Positions 31,851-58,380 of a stretch of DNA of 64,000 nt are shown here, piece after piece; the stretch's first letter is position 1; every line of letters starts with the position of its first letter. This stretch comes from Muricea muricata (taxonomy: Eukaryota; Cnidaria; Anthozoa; Malacalcyonacea; Plexauridae). The position numbers were made by a program, and so were the translations under genes. The notes under the pieces are model-generated. The model did no database searches and was not told the origin of the DNA. It saw nothing but the letters and a program-made list of their open reading frames with translations. The stretch spans positions 2,852,001 through 2,916,000 of the forward strand of contig OY979722.1 in assembly GCA_963855995.1 (NCBI GenBank), given 5' to 3'.

Positions 31851-32565
31851 ACCTGTGTGCAACTTGAGAATGGTGAGACAAATTAAGGGGTTAGTTTGTG
31901 ATGTTGATTCATGGCAACCGATGTAATAATATAGTACTTTTAAATATATTATATACAAAAATATAGTAATTTTGAGGTAGCCTCCTCTTTTCTTGTCAAA
32001 GTTGACGAGTTTTTAGTATTGAAGTATAAAAATAAAGTGTGAAGAATATATTCAGGAAGTATGTGTTGTCATAAGTGGCCCAATTCACTGTGCAGTTTGA
32101 GTAATATATAGAGAACAGTGTGCACATAAAACACTTCTTAAGAACTTACGAAGTATGTTTGTGCATGCTGATCCTATGTGAAACTACACAATGAATTGGG
32201 CTGCTACGGTGCTGTTTGTGGAAAGAAGACAGAGTAATGCTAATATTCTGTCTGAGAGCCCAAGAACAAAGCAAAATTCTGCTCCATGTGCAAAATTCTG
32301 TCTGGTGGAGAACAGCATTTATACCATAAGAGTGTGACACAATTTGACATGCCCAGATTTACATAGGTGCATTCAAACGCATGCTAATTTGTAAAGACAG
32401 GTGCATTTGTAATCAAACTGAACCATGTATAAGTATGGTGCTATGAAGTCAGCCTTGTACCCAGGCACACTTTATGTGCTTTTAATAGTCATGTATAGAG
32501 ACAAGTCACAATGCTTACTGCTCTTTAACCCCCCCCCCCCCCCAACACCCCAGTGCGCTTGCTAC

Positions 32566-32571
32566 TTTATT
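32566..32571 (-). terminator. Candidate polyadenylation signal for C16orf87
   Basis: AATAAA on the minus strand, 125 bases downstream of the stop codon at 32696. Position and hexamer fit; not tested by transcript data. Confidence 0.5.
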
Positions 32572-32695
32572 GACTGATCTCTCTATGTATAACTGTATTA
32601 TAAGCACATAAAGCCCAGAGTACAAGGCTGCTATGAAGTAACACACACACACAACCAACAAACCGACACTCGCATGCAGAGATATTCATCTAATA

Positions 32696-34509
32696 TCATA
32701 AACCTGGCAAGTCCTTGATTCTGTTCTGTGACACAAATCTCTCGTTGATGTCAGAAAGAATGAGAGAGTACACCATGACTTTGTGTTCTGGTATTGGTGG
32801 AAGCTGATAGGCCTTCTTTTTTGCATTCTTTCCTTTTCCGGGCTTATGATCTGGTCCACCCTTAAAAGACAATCAGAATGGCAGTATTAGGTACAGCTCT
32901 TAAAAAAATAATGTAAAACTGATGGAATTTGTATTCGAAGGATTCTTGTTTGCTCACCTTGCTATTTCAACCCCGTTCATAATTTTGTTGCAAGCTCAAT
33001 AATTAGGGACAAATATTTATATATTCATGTTCACAGACCACAAAAACAGTAAATTTCAAAATAAATTAGATGTGCGGAACACAAAATTAATATATATGAA
33101 TATATTGTCCCCAATTATAAAGCCTATTAAAACCTGCTGTAAAGGCTCTGTAATGTGATGTGGATATATTATTCTTTGCAGCATCAGCCACACTCACTTC
33201 TTCATTGTCTTCTGACAAATCAGCAACAAAACTGTGGTCATCTTTTGGTTTATTTTTTGACCCCTTTGGTCTTCCTCGTTTTCTCTTTATTGGCCCAGCA
33301 TGGGACTAAAATTAGTCACATCACAAATACAACTTCTACTTTACCATGTTTGTTGTTAACATTAACTAAAGTATTTCAGGTTAAGGTATGCAGATCCGCT
33401 TGACCTAATCATGGCCTCTGGACAAATTTATAACCTTGCGCCCCCAATCAAAATATTTCACTAATTTTCAGTTTTTGGGTTTCTGAATACCACAGAATTC
33501 CAGGAATTTGTTAAGAGCTTTGAAAGTATTGCCTATACTATCTTCAACTTCAAAATTGTCACTGGACACCCCTTGAGCTTTCTGGACTCTGGGTATTTTG
33601 CCCTCTCTAGCCACTCATGGTATCTGCTTGTTTCTTTAGCTACTTTGCACAATTAACTAAATAATTTCAGCACACTACATACGTACATTGAAATCATATT
33701 TCTACTAATATTTCTATGTAATCAACCTACGTCAATGCTATCTGATCGTTCATAGCTTGCTTTTCCATCAAGAAAAACCTCTTCATCATCGTCACCATAA
33801 TCATCCTCGCCAATCAACTTCATTTTCTTGGAAATCGTTTTAAGCTTCACGTCTCCATTGCCAACCGATATCCGTGTATATGTATCTCGATATTCATAAT
33901 CAGGAATTTCTCGTTTTGGTCTTTCTGGCCGAAGTCTTGTCACTGATATTGATGTGTTGCTTTTCTTTGCTGGGATGTCAAATTATACATACTTCTGTAT
34001 TTATGATTATTATTTTAATGATTATTATTCCCAAAATATAAATTATATAAATATTTGTTCTTTTAAATAAACACATAATAAATACAAAGTAATATTACCA
34101 TCTGGATCTTTAGACGTTGAGCACTTCTTGGCAATAAATATGTGACCACACGGACAAGACTTACACGCAACAGGAAGCTAAAAAATGAGACACCGTAAAA
34201 TATTAATTGTTTATATATTACACACGAATAGATTAACTTCTCATTCATAGCAAAATTGTGCATTCTTGTTTGTTTAATTGCAGAATGAGAATGGCATAAA
34301 ATGCTACTTTAAAATCAATATCAATGTTATGTAATAAGCAACATATTTTAAATGTCTGGATCAAATATGTTTATGAGATGGGAGAAATGCATAAAAAGCA
34401 CCAGACAAGTAAAAAATACAAACTTTATAGGAAACAAGATATTACTTATTAAAACACAAAGTACCCTACTTACAGTTTGTTGGCATTTAGGGCATTTTTT
34501 CTTCGCCAT
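32696..34509 (-). CDS. C16orf87: UPF0547 / C16orf87 homologue, zinc-ribbon nuclear protein
   Basis: Five exons in phase: 34509-34474, 34177-34099, 33969-33731, 33305-33198, 32860-32696; 208 residues against 154 in human. The N-terminal zinc ribbon is CPKC (6-9) and CKSCPCGHIF (17-26). The middle is polar and acidic (DDYGDDDEEVF), followed by a basic AT-hook-like stretch, KRKRGRPKGSKNK. The C-terminus, ...VMVYSLILSDINERFVSQ.R, matches the conserved end of human C16orf87 (AFVFSVALAEINRKIINQR). I chose the Met at 34509 over one eight codons upstream because MAKKKCPKC matches the family start. Its function is not established to my knowledge. It shares a divergent promoter with KHK. Confidence 0.9.
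33005..33120. repeat. AT-rich foldback in C16orf87 intron
   Basis: ATTAGGGACAAATATTTATATATTC near 33002 faces GAATATATTGTCCCCAATTAT near 33098. Arms of about 25-30 bases around a ~60-base loop. Confidence 0.65.
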
Positions 34510-34915
34510 TTCGCAACAGAAATTGTTGGCCAAATTGAGCTACATATTGGACGTTCTTTGCCAAAAACATGTGTAATAAAGTTGTATGACTTTTGAGGTA
34601 TGAATTATTCATCATATGGAACCGACATTCTCCGATGTATTTCCGACCACAACCCGAACCACAAATTAATGTTCAGCTTTGTTCAGCCCAAAAAACTCTA
34701 TACATTTACCTTTCTGTTTAAAATCCTGGAATTAGAATCTAGTATGCGAAACAAATAGGGAAATGGAACTTTAATTTAAAATTTAAACACTGAAATCCTC
34801 CGAAACCTTTGAAAACCAGTGAACTAGAACTTTTACCGAGCGAACTCCGACCAGTGACTCCGCTTCTACCTTCGGCGATGACAAATAGCACTAATTCGCT
34901 TGAATTAATTTCAAA
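34510..34915. promoter_or_regulatory. Bidirectional promoter region, C16orf87 / KHK
   Basis: Only 406 bases separate the two start codons, and the genes diverge. No TATA box is placed well for either gene. The last ~80 bases before KHK are locally GC-richer (CGAGCGAACTCCGACCAGTG, TTCGGCGATGAC). Initiators and factor sites cannot be fixed without transcript starts. Confidence 0.65.
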
Positions 34916-35860
34916 ATGGCTGCCGCCAGGACTGGAGAATGTGGGCGAATTTTAGTGGTTGGTCTGGCGTGTTTGGATATAATTAATACCGTCGATCGTT
35001 TTCCTCAAGAAGACGAAGACATAAGAGCGTTGTCACAGTGTTGGCAAAAGGGTGGAAATGCCGCCAATACAGCTGCAGTTTTAGCCCAAACATTGGACAC
35101 TCGCTGTGAGATTTTGTGCTCTTTAAATGCAGGAATTGAAGGGCAACACGTGAAAGATGAGTTACAAAAACGAAAAGTTGCAGTAGAAAACTGTCCGGTT
35201 AATAGAAATTGTGGTTTTCCGACTTCGTGTGTGTTAATAAACTCAGTGTCTGGATCACGAACTATAATTCATGCTCGAAATGATTTGCCAGAATTACAAT
35301 CGACTGATTTTGACAGACTTGACTTAAGTGTATATTCTTGGATTCATTTCGAGGGAAGACGAAATGTCGATGAGATTGTTAAGATGATAAAAAAGATCAA
35401 GGACTTCATTAGGGAACGAAAAATACCAATTACAATATCGGTTGAACTCGAGAAAAAACGAGCCGAACTCCGAAAACTTTTCAAGGCAGAAACGGATGTC
35501 ATATTCATTGGCAAAGACTTCGCTCAGTTTTGTGGTTACACCACGCCTGAAGAAACGGTAAAAGGGTTGTTGAATCAAGTACAAAACAACTCAACTCTTA
35601 TTTGTCCATGGGGGGAACGTGGGGCGGTGGCAAGGGGGGTTGATGAAGAGGCATGTTCATCACCGGCCTACCCACCGGCCAGGGTCGTGGACACCCTTGG
35701 GGCAGGTGATACGTTTATTGCTGGTGTTATATTCTGTTTAAACCGAGGGTTGTTGGTCAAAGATGCAATACACTTTGGTTGTAAGTTAGCGGGAAAGAAG
35801 TGTGGAATGCAAGGATTTGATGAACTGACATCAGCGACACCGAGTCATGACTCCGGCTGA
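34916..35860 (+). CDS. KHK: Ketohexokinase (fructokinase), PfkB family, intronless
   Basis: One continuous frame of 314 residues (human KHK 298). It phosphorylates fructose to fructose 1-phosphate with ATP in the cytosol. Alignable features: VVGLACLDIINTVDRFPQED near the start, the sugar-binding GGNAAN (46-51), NSVSGSRTIIHA, WIHFEGR (142-148), the PfkB signature VVDTLGAGDTF (258-267) with catalytic Asp265, and AGKKCGMQGFDEL at the end. The Met in the context AAAATGG is the natural start, with ~7 extra residues before the family core. About 10 residues extend past the usual C-terminus. It lacks introns, whereas animal KHK genes are normally multi-exon, suggesting replacement by a retrocopy or intron loss. 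Confidence 0.94.
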   Translation: MAAARTGECGRILVVGLACLDIINTVDRFPQEDEDIRALSQCWQKGGNAANTAAVLAQTLDTRCEILCSLNAGIEGQHVKDELQKRKVAVENCPVNRNCGFPTSCVLINSVSGSRTIIHARNDLPELQSTDFDRLDLSVYSWIHFEGRRNVDEIVKMIKKIKDFIRERKIPITISVELEKKRAELRKLFKAETDVIFIGKDFAQFCGYTTPEETVKGLLNQVQNNSTLICPWGERGAVARGVDEEACSSPAYPPARVVDTLGAGDTFIAGVIFCLNRGLLVKDAIHFGCKLAGKKCGMQGFDELTSATPSHDSG

Positions 35861-36072
35861 TAAGAAAGCCGTAGAATGATATTGGATCTGGTTTTTCATC
35901 GATCACACATCATCACCGATAATCAGTGAACAAGAATAGCCCTCCTGATGGAGAAGTAATTTCATACACCAGCAATGACTACTGATCATGTCCCTGATTC
36001 AGCTACGTCGATAAATTGTGTTATATGAAACTCGAGGTGTTAAATGTGGAACAGACATGAAGGACGGTCTAA

Positions 36073-36078
36073 AATAAA
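36073..36078 (+). terminator. KHK: Candidate polyadenylation signal for KHK
   Basis: AATAAA 213 bases after the stop codon, followed by a GT-rich stretch (TTATTGTGTG), the usual arrangement of an animal poly(A) site. Confidence 0.6.
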
Positions 36079-36449
36079 ACTTATTGTGTGAATAATTCGT
36101 ACAAGTTTTATGTAGAATTTTTGTAAAAAAAGAGGTGAAGTAATCTCTGATTATACTCTAGGTTATTACAACCTTGAGGTTTTATAGGCAAATGTAATAC
36201 ACCAATGTTAGCACTGTCACATTAGTCGTATTATTAGAAAGCTTTAGATTTGAATACGGCAACGAAAGCGAGTGCTCAACAAAATTTTGCCGTTGAAAAT
36301 CAGCTACTGCAAACTTTATAATATCCAGTTTTTGGACATAACATGTCCGAAAACAGCAGACGATAAAAGACGAATACGGGTTTGTGGGAGAGAATTTAAG
36401 AAAATAAAAACGTTCTCGTAGCCGTAGACAAATCTATGTACACACAAGG

Positions 36450-36626
36450 TCGTTTCCGAGCGTTTTCACAACAGTCAAAATGAAAAAACAAAAATTCTCA
36501 TCGCATGAAGTTTTCAGTTTTTGTCCAGAGGCAAGGTTTGTGCTGGTTTTCACCAAATTATGTCAACAAGTTGAGAGCTTTTTGAGATAATTGTTATAAT
36601 TCGGAAAGAAAACGCTCGGAAACGGC
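36450..36626. repeat. Foldback with CGTTTCCGAGCGTTTT arms
   Basis: CGTTTCCGAGCGTTTT at about 36451 faces AAAACGCTCGGAAACG at about 36610. The arms are short (~18 bp clean) with a 140-base loop. The hammerhead-like core lies just downstream. Confidence 0.65.
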
Positions 36627-36654
36627 ACCGTTAGCCTGCGCAGCCCCCCATTGC

Positions 36655-36700
36655 AGAGCTGATGAAGATCCGAGCTTACGGATCGAAAGTTATGTAACAA
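36655..36700 (+). ncRNA. Hammerhead-ribozyme-like core (weak)
   Basis: CTGATGA, a single A, GATCCG, loop AGCTTA, CGGATC, GAAA. This is the CUGAUGA / stem II / GAAA core order of hammerhead ribozymes, with a perfect 6-bp stem II but one extra base after CUGAUGA. I could not fit stem I, stem III and a NUH cleavage site convincingly. Such motifs are known in Penelope-like retroelements and retrozymes. It may be a decayed or non-cleaving derivative. Confidence 0.3.
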
Positions 36701-36917
36701 ACAAACTGACGTGATGTTTTAATAAAGCAAATCTATCAGTAAGGCCAATCTTCGCGACACTAGCTTGTTGCTAGGTGATGATGACGAATACGCTCGCATG
36801 CAGAGTGCACCTGTCACATGAATACCTGCATTTTTATTGGCTATCAGAATAACCTGTCCTCATCCAGCAGAGATAAATATGTAAACATAACTTGTTTCGT
36901 ACACTCTCGCATGAGAC

Positions 36918-39900
36918 ATGGCCGAACCCGAGACGCAAGGAGATACAGCAAGACGACGTTACAAGGCACCGTGGTCCCCAGATGGCCCGGAGTATGACCC
37001 ACTGTTACCGTACGGACCCAAAGTCTACCTGGCAAGGAAGAAGAAAGCGGATCCTTGGTGGATCGTCGCGCTGGAGGTAAAGATGACGTACATATTATAC
37101 ACATTAGTGTGGCTAGGCTGGACGTGCCAAAGCGGGAAACTATATGTTGTGCTTGAAACAACATTCTCACAGGAAAATGTGACTGGATCGTGTTGAAACG
37201 ATTTGAGAGGCGAAAAGAGAGACAACCATTAAAGCGAGTCTATCTTTGATTGCAAAGGAAGAAAAGTAGGAATTAGGACAAAAAAATAGGAATTAAAACG
37301 ATTCCTTATGCTTTGCGCGTTAAAATTGTACGTTAAGTGATAAAGGTTTGACGAGGTTTTGCAAGAAAAACTCATTCAGGGGAGAGAGAGTGTTAGGTAC
37401 ATGTTTTTATGCAGCCCCTTAACTTAAAACTGCAAGGAAATTTTAAGGCATGCACTTACGAACATATTTGTTTATACTTCATTAAAACTTTGAAGTTTTC
37501 ACTAGCATTGCTGTACTATTATAAAGCATTTTACCGTGCGTCTATAGAGTTGCTAACACGACAGAAATCAAACAAGAACGGGCTTCATGCAAGTTTATAT
37601 GAACTATTGGACCATTGGCTGTATGCATATCATATCCAGCTTACACTATTTGAATTATTAATAAACACAATACAATATTGCTTAATAAAATTTGAGGGAA
37701 AATAATTCTATTTTCTTTGATTTGAACAAATATAAACCAAATAAAGTTCTAGTAACTTTAAAGGAAAATTAATTTTTGCTGAAAGATGAATGCATGAAAA
37801 TCGTGTTAGTCGCTCGGCATTATCATATTTTGCATATTCAAATTTAGGAAGTGCGGTCAAATTATGTCAAAACAGACCTGCTGAATCGTTCTCGAATATT
37901 TCCCAACAAGGTCAAAAAAGGTTTCCGTAGCACAAGCTAAGTTACCATACATATGTTTCCTAATTTGCAGACAAGTTGAGCGATCCATACAAGCGATAGC
38001 AATTTTTGAAGATTCGTACTGCACGTTCCCTCGTTTGTCCACACTGCGAAACATGACAAACGTTTCCGCAACAAAGTTTGCTGGTCTACCCAGGAGGATT
38101 TAACTCAATACCTTACTGTTCTATCTTAATCCATAAACAATCAAATGGTCTTAAACGCAGGTTCAAGCGCTAATGACATCCGTGATACGACCTCATACGC
38201 TTTCCTTTAGAACCCGGTAACTTCGCTTTAAATATATTCCAAGACTTTGAATTTCCATATTTAAACAAGAACGGTGATGTCTAGGTAAACATACTTCCAT
38301 TTTCAAACTTCTCTAGGGGAGAAACACCATTGAGTGTTTTGGCAAAACGTTTCTAAACAACATGTAATGGTTATATTTCTAAAGTCAAAAACAACGGAAA
38401 CATTCAGTATTGGCCTTTAGCTTTGTTTATACATAAAGATATAGTTCTTTAATTTTTATTTAAAATATGTAAATGTCAAGTCTTGGAATACACTTAAGTT
38501 ACAGGTTTCCAAAGTAAAGCACATCAGGCCATATTACGAATGCTAACTTTCGTTTTCAGTGCACTCGGCTCAACTGTTAGCTGCTCAACTCTGTCATATG
38601 AACGGACCATCCCACCCGCAGAAAACATCATCCAACACAACTATTTTATATCTTTGTTCATTACATTTTCAGGTTCTCGTTGTGTTGTGTGTGATATTGT
38701 TCTTCATCTACATGTACTACTATATCGACCACCTTCATTTTCATGTCACGCATGCGTACGCAAGAATTGGTAGTAGTACAGCGCAGCATCACGTGGCGCA
38801 CAAATATTTACGAGGTAACAGCGCTGAGCGCTATACAAATACATGGCATGGATTGTTGTTCGCATTGCTTGCTCGGGCTTGACGATAACATTAATCTTAG
38901 GGCAAGTTGCAAACATGCTTGATGCAAGTTGTTTCAGCAAGCTGCAAGCTGCATTAAGTCTTAATTCAACTTAACGAAGCCAAAAGGGTTGATGCATTAA
39001 CATGATCACAACTTGAACTTGCATTAATCCGGTAAAATCCACAACTTGCATCAAGTCTGGGGGGTTTTTGGCTGTTTACTGAGGTACAGATCTGTTTGCT
39101 GTCCTTTGCCTTACTTTACAATCAAAGGCAGGCCTCGATGTAGATAGTTCTGGCGTGAAACAGTAGAAAATATTAGCAAAAATTTTAAATACCTTATTAC
39201 ACTGGTATTTCTGCTTCTTGAGATTGCTGAACCAGTTTTCTACAGAAGGATAATGATGCAATCAAACATTTTAGTTGAGAGAATGACACAAAAAATATAT
39301 CTATGGTACTGTTTGAGTATACCGGTGGTTTATCGATTCTTATGCTAACGCAGGTCCAAAATTTCAATTTTTTAGCCGCTTTCTGCTAGGTATAAAATGT
39401 CAATTATTCTTTAACTAGGACATGGTACAGACCAAGACCACGATCAGGCTATGTACTGGTTCAGGTAAAGTTATGTTTCTAGAACTCGTATAGCTTGCTA
39501 ACTAACTAAAATGAATTCATACACATTGATTGAAAGTTCTGATTAACTTAATCGCGGTGAAGGATTTCACTAACTTTCACTATTCAACTCGGACAAACTT
39601 AACGAATAACTTATGATGGTCAAATCTAAGCGACTATAGTACTCTTATCAATCCAGCGAGGATTTAACATCTCTTTAAATGCAAGCTAAAATAAACTGTA
39701 GATTCCTACCTATATTGGGAATACCTGGGGTCGTTTGTGCGGAAGGTGAACAGCGCTGTCCACCGGAAAGTGATTTTTTCAAACTTTCTAAGCATGTTCA
39801 GCAACTGGTAAAACTCATATTAAAGTTCACTATTTTCAAGTTAGAGTCACTTTTTACCTCTTGCGAGTTCAATATTCCTGGTGTCATTGCTTTATACACC

Positions 39901-40641
39901 AGTTCAAAAAATCACCTAGTGCATACCGCTGTCCACATTTCGTGTATAACCGACCCCTGAAAGATAAAGAATGCGAGCTTTAAACCGTCTTAAAACCTTC
40001 TAGACAAGCAGCAGAAAACGGTCATCCTGGGGGAGCATACAATTTGGTGGCAGCTCATTTCCAAGGATACAGAACTGATCTACAAGAACAGTAAGGACTT
40101 TTTTAGTGCATGGGAAATATGAGACAAGTTTGTATGGCGGATAGACAACTGTATAGAAGACAGACGTTAAAAAGATGTGATGTGATGGAAGTGCGACCAG
40201 TAATACGAACCTCTCTAACCTCTCTCAATCCGAACCTCGGATTGTTTAGTTTAGAACAGTTCAGTTCCGCTCGGCTCAGTTTAAGCTAAGCTTAAGCTCA
40301 CTTCATCCCATACGTTTTCATTTATAATAATCTGATTTTATTTCAGTTTTTTTATTTCATTAAATTCCATCTCATTTCATTTTATTGCGTTCCTTCTTTT
40401 TTATTTTTCTTATTTCACTTCGTTTCATCTCGTTTCATTTCATTTCACTTCGTTTCATTTTATTTCAATTCGTTTCGGTTCATTTCATTTTCTTCGTCCC
40501 ATTTCATACGAGATGCATGTCAATGCAATACTATTTTCTCTTCCATTTAGCGAAATTGAAAACATGTTGAAAGTGGCAGCGGAAGGAGGACACGAAGAGG
40601 CAAAAAGAGCCTTGAGAGAAATGTACCCTGAAAGTTATTGA
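36918..40641 (+). CDS. Small single-pass membrane protein with Sel1-like repeats
   Basis: Five exons in exact phase: 36918-37076, 38673-38814, 39419-39464, 40004-40090, 40551-40641; 174 residues. The N-terminal ~53 residues are polar and basic (RRRYKAPWSPDGPEYDP). A hydrophobic stretch, VLVVLCVILFFIYMYYYI (~54-71), is a likely transmembrane helix. The rest has two Sel1-like helical repeats: AHKYLRGHGTDQDHDQAMYW then FRQAAENGHPGGAYNLVAAH, and a final ENMLKVAAEGGHEEAKRALR. The pattern G.G...D...A..WF..AA..G...A is typical Sel1. Sel1 repeats mediate protein binding, often in membrane or ER quality-control proteins; I infer a tethered adaptor. Orthologue not recognised. An alternative start one frame away is unsupported. 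Confidence 0.8.
38872..39062. mobile_element. CTTGATGCAAGTTG repeat family C, copy 2
   Basis: Blocks GGCTTGACGATAAC, GCTTGATGCAAGTTGTTTCA, CAACTTGAACTTGCATTAA and CAACTTGCATCAAGTCTG in an intron of the Sel1-like gene. Outer GCTTGA and TCAAGTC ends suggest inverted termini. Confidence 0.62.
39735..39958. mobile_element. MITE family B, copy 3 (best preserved)
   Basis: Imperfect terminal inverted repeats: left GCGCTGTCCACCGGAAAGTG ATTTTTTCAAAC, right TTCAAAAAATCACCTAGTGC ... GCTGTCCACATTTC (spaces mark breaks). About 220 bases, non-coding. Intron of the Sel1-like gene. Confidence 0.75.
40335..40510. repeat. Degenerate TTTCATTTCA / CTTCGTTTCAT repeat
   Basis: Pentamer-derived low complexity (TTTCA, TTTCG) just upstream of the last Sel1-gene exon. 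No gene. Confidence 0.8.
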
Positions 40642-42532
40642 CTCTTTCTGAGATAAAGACATCTGTTTTGATCTATCGATACGGATCTTAATCACATTAC
40701 AACTGTCGATCAGGTTAATAGATATAGAATTCACCTGACTTCCTTTTTTAATTCTTTTACTCATAGTATTGCTTCTGTTTTTAAATTGGTCCCACAATTT
40801 GGAATTGTTAGAAATAATTGTAGGACAATGTGCAATTTAGAATTATTATAACCAGGACCGGACCAGAAGACAGGAACGTGATTGACACGAGATTCCTCTA
40901 AATCTTTGACTTTACTTTTCAGAATGACTGAAGTCATCGTACTTCATAAAGATATGGAGTTTTAATAAGGCTTGACTGATTTTGTTTATTGTAACAGCGA
41001 TGTTCGTTTTCATTTATGCATATATTACGACGGTTTAACAATTCACCGTAGAAGAAAAGATGGCGGATGTCGATTTTACCAGACTGCATTCCTGTCTGAA
41101 ATACTTTAAAAAGGCAAATTAACGTCTTTTAAAGAACAGACAGAAAAAAATTCGTGAGTTAAAATTTCATTAGCTTTGCATTACAAGCAAATCCATTAGC
41201 TTTGCTTCTTGATATCTTTTCCCAGGTATTCTCACTTGATACCCGCAGTGCATTCTGGTAAAATCCACATGTCGCCCTCTTTTCTGCTACGATGAATTAA
41301 AATGTTTCATAAGTTGTAGATTGTATAAACTGTAAAATTGTAAAACGTTTCTTAGCATAATTAATAAATTTTAATATCAATATTAATATGACTACTCATT
41401 ATATACGATAATTAATTAATTAAATTGATTATTTACGTTAATATTATTTGTGTTTATATAAATAACATTAATATTTAATCCTTTTAACCTTATCTGGAAT
41501 ATACCTGTCGGATTTGTGAAATTGAAATGTGTGTTCACTTATTCCAAAGAATTTTAGGAATGTTTAGCACTGTTTTCCCACTTCAGTTTGGAGGGGGGGG
41601 TCAAGATATGAACAGCTCAGTTCTTACGTGATCGAGGACTGTCAGAAGACTTAGAACATGGTGTGCACAGATATTATATAATATATAAAATGGTTCTACA
41701 GCCATTGGAAAAATTTGACGGCATAACTATAGTTGAAATCATTGCAAGGTGACATTATATTTGAGCCGGAGATTATATAATCTTGGGGCTCTTTCATCGA
41801 GGAGATTATATAATTTTAAGGCTCAACTGGGTCTATGAAAAATTTTTCAAATTCAATTTAGCCGCAACCTTTAATGGCACTTATATAGGTTTTCCCTACG
41901 GCAATTTTCTCCCCCTCCTCAAGCTCCGCTTTGATGTAATAAAGCCTGGTTCACACTTGTCGTAAGAATCGGGAATACCTTCTTCTGGCCGATGCGATTG
42001 AGTGAATTCTATGCCATTGTCCCATACTTTGGTTTGTTCACCTATTCGTACACATACGTGAGAAGGAGAAAATCCTCGATGCTTATTACAAGTGTGAATC
42101 ATGCTTATTACAAGTGTGAATCATGCTTAAGAGAATGTATTAATGGTATTACGTCACTGTGTCGCTTTGTGGCTCTGGTATACTTGTTTTTACCAGATGT
42201 ATGCCTTTTTACTCTTACGAATCCTTGCCCTGTCATGAAAGAGATCGTTAATTCACTCATTCGCATTCATGAAAAGTGGAAAATCGCGCCAAAACTTGCA
42301 GCGCACACCTTTATTAAGCATTTCAACTTTAAGTTTCCAAGGTCGACGATATAATTACGCGCCCTGCCTAGTCATATTTTTTATAATGAGTTCCTTTTTC
42401 TCTTGTCAAATTTTGCATAATTTTCATGCTACGCTAATCATCGTGACAAAATTGTGAATTTTAAATCAATCAGTCGTTTAAACAAACACAGTGCGGGAAG
42501 CAGTCTAAACTGAATACAAAGTTTATATAATT
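40642..42532. other. Intergenic region upstream of the ABCB1-like gene
   Basis: AT-rich spacer with no supported gene. It contains an AT-only stretch near 41340-41470, a GAGATTATATAAT motif repeated near 41770 and 41802, and the MITE at 41942-42126. The transporter promoter should lie in the last few hundred bases. Confidence 0.55.
41942..42126. mobile_element. MITE family D, left copy
   Basis: Begins GCCTGGTTCACACTTGTCGT, contains TCTTCTGGCCGATGCGATTG and CATACGTGAGAAGGAGAAAA, and ends in GTGTGAATCATGC, so terminal sequences are inverted. The end unit CTTATTACAAGTGTGAATCATG is duplicated in tandem (about 42078-42126). An inverted copy lies at 42845-43070. Confidence 0.72.
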
Positions 42533-57666
<15,134 letters not shown>

Positions 57667-58380
57667 ATCGAGAAATAAACTGAGAGATACAGTTTATTCG
57701 CCGAACAGTAAACGCGGGTGAAATTAAACCAGAATGGAGCTAGTCAATTTTTCAACGGTTGCGTCAAACAATGTTGAATAGGAAGGATGGTAGACAAATT
57801 TGTTGTTATGACATTTAGGAGTGAAAATCAACCCAATCCAATTTTTATACAAGCTTTCTTTTGGTCGTTTAAGATTCTAAGCTGGCACAATTGGGGTATT
57901 TCATATTAGTGAAGATAATCCGTCCGTGGAGAGGCCAGAATTAAATACAGGTTTAACTGCGTCTCAGATTGTTGTTGAGTGAGGATATAACTCGAAATTC
58001 TTCGACTTCATTTTTTCTCCACTAAAACTTATCCAAGCATTCAACAAATTTATTAACACAAGACGCACAGCGATTCTGCCTCGTACCCAGTTTTTTGTAA
58101 CATATTGCCGCGAACCAAAACTCATACATGGATCGCGAATGTCAAAAGAAACAAAAGAGTTTACTCACATAGTGCAAGATTTATGGTGATTCCCGCGTGT
58201 ACTTTTCGAAATTTTAATTCTGGTTGGTCAGTTTCAGCTGAACAATTTGAATACGAAAGCGAGTACACGCAAAGATGAGTAAACTTTGAGATTCGCGATC
58301 CACGTATTTTTTTCATACGACATTTACCTTATTTTACAAGAGAACGTACTGTTTATTTAAAAAGCGTAATAATTGCATTG
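57667..58380. other. Convergent intergenic region, ABCB1 / ZC3H18
   Basis: 3' flanks of both genes. An AATAAA at 57674-57679 lies just after the ABCB1 stop. A foldback spans about 58128-58308: GGATCGCGAATGTCAAAAGA faces the TTTGAGATTCGCGATCC region, with an inner GCGTGTACT / AGTACACGC pair. No gene. Confidence 0.6.

Larger units (their letters stand above)
30898..32695. other. Convergent intergenic region, aminotransferase / C16orf87
   Basis: Downstream of both genes, so no promoter is expected. It holds three foldbacks (31283-31338, 31548-31850, about 32076-32200), a C-run at 32529-32543, and near 32566-32571 a TTTATT that reads AATAAA on the minus strand, 125 bases beyond the C16orf87 stop. 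No gene seen. Confidence 0.6.
35861..36917. other. Intergenic region, KHK / TM-Sel1 gene
   Basis: Contains the KHK 3' UTR with an AATAAA at 36073-36078, a foldback at 36450-36626, a hammerhead-like core at 36658-36697 and the presumed promoter of the next gene. No open frame with gene-like features. Confidence 0.6.
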
